Assembly (NCBI RefSeq): GCF_005771435.1
Contig: NZ_VANI01000011.1
Coordinates: 124,001-188,000 of the forward strand
DNA from: Microbulbifer harenosus
GTDB taxonomy: Bacteria; Pseudomonadota; Gammaproteobacteria; Pseudomonadales; Cellvibrionaceae
DNA length: 64,000 nucleotides
Direction: 5' to 3'
The notes beneath the pieces are model-generated. The model was given only the letters and a program-made list of their open reading frames with translations. It did not search any database and had not been told where the DNA came from. A program made the translations under genes and the position numbers. How positions within the stretch are numbered: the first letter of the stretch is position 1; each line of letters starts with the position of its first letter. Shown here piece by piece: positions 63,691 through 64,000 of the stretch.

Positions 63691-64000
63691 GTCAGAAAAT
63701 GGCATCCACTCCAGACCCACACTGTTTTGCCAACCCGGGTGTACCGTTCAATCCCGAGTGGCTGGCGGATATCCATATAAACCGAAGCGCTGTGGAGCGT
63801 CGCACAGCTTGCCTTGTCGCGCGCCGTTCACTGACAAATCAATGGCAGACGGCCTGGCTGTTGAAAGCAATCAGCTGCATCGATCTGACGACACTGTCTG
63901 GCCAGGATACACCCGGCCGCGTGCGCCGCCTCTGTACCCGGGCGCGAGCACCGCTACCGGAAGTCTTGCAGAAAGCATTGGCTGTTGAATCGCTACCGCT
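63687..64000 (+). CDS. deoC: Deoxyribose-phosphate aldolase (3' end outside window)
   Basis: The frame starts at the ATG at 63687, overlapping the deoB stop by 4 bp, and runs off the right edge after about 104 residues. WQTAWLLKAISCIDLTTLSG, with QDTPGRVRRLCTRARAPLPE following, matches the N-terminus of the long-form DeoC proteins. The enzyme splits deoxyribose-5-phosphate into acetaldehyde and glyceraldehyde-3-phosphate. It completes a deoA-deoB-deoC operon. Confidence 0.92.
   Translation, partial: MSQKMASTPDPHCFANPGVPFNPEWLADIHINRSAVERRTACLVARRSLTNQWQTAWLLKAISCIDLTTLSGQDTPGRVRRLCTRARAPLPEVLQKALAVESLP

Overview
The window looks like a chromosomal segment of a marine or soil gammaproteobacterium of the Cellvibrionales/Microbulbifer type. 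This is an inference from several features: type IV pilus genes of gammaproteobacterial style, two secreted GH18 chitinases with CBM5/12 modules (one with poly-serine linkers), two large TonB-dependent receptors, an S46 peptidase, an imuA-imuB-dnaE2 mutasome behind a gammaproteobacterial-type LexA box, and moderately high GC. No rRNA, tRNA, CRISPR or prophage was seen. The window opens inside pilC and closes inside deoC.

Layout. 1-6.2 kb: pilC and pilB (minus), pilA (plus), then an acyltransferase-3 and a sterol-desaturase-like hydroxylase (minus). 6.2-9.1 kb: a small mobile/defence patch with a group II intron remnant, a REP-associated tyrosine transposase (TnpA-REP), a HepT/MntA-type toxin-antitoxin pair and a YdcH-like protein. 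9.1-11.0 kb: a cation/proton antiporter. 11.0-17.5 kb: the SOS mutagenesis cassette imuA-imuB-(GIY-YIG)-dnaE2, broken up by dispersed palindromic repeats; one repeat lies in frame inside dnaE2 and four 127-bp copies stand in tandem just upstream of it. 17.6-23.8 kb: dcd, a flavoprotein, small proteins, an S46 dipeptidyl-peptidase lipoprotein and a TetR regulator. 24-30 kb: an ester or lipid utilisation group (alpha/beta hydrolase, TonB receptor, acyl-CoA synthetase remnant, type-B carboxylesterase). 30.2-34.1 kb: a surface protein with about 206 consecutive Asp-Ala dipeptides. 34.1-37.3 kb: an unusual large protein with a complete MurF-type ligase at its C-terminus. 37.3-42.6 kb: a candidate small RNA, a double NagR-type operator and two chitinases.

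42.6-64 kb is the most coherent region and reads as a nucleic-acid utilisation locus. A secreted S1/P1 nuclease and a very large TonB receptor are divergently transcribed. They are followed by a 5'-nucleotidase lipoprotein, a purine-ring branch (allantoinase puuE, DUF1330, hpxX, hpxY, hpxW, ureidoglycine aminotransferase, adenine deaminase, allantoate amidohydrolase), a nucleoside branch (nupC, cdd, upp) ending in a RutR-like TetR regulator, and deoA-deoB-deoC for the sugar moiety. The three divergent promoter regions of this block (43.5, 51.6-51.9 and 60.97 kb) each carry 16-bp sites resembling the E. coli RutR box TTGACCA-NN-TGGTCAA. This suggests one regulon running from extracellular nucleic acid to oxalurate, oxamate and deoxyribose phosphate.

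Functions come from motif recognition by eye; no database search was run. Start codons were chosen from ribosome-binding sites, signal peptides and family lengths, and alternatives are noted where relevant.
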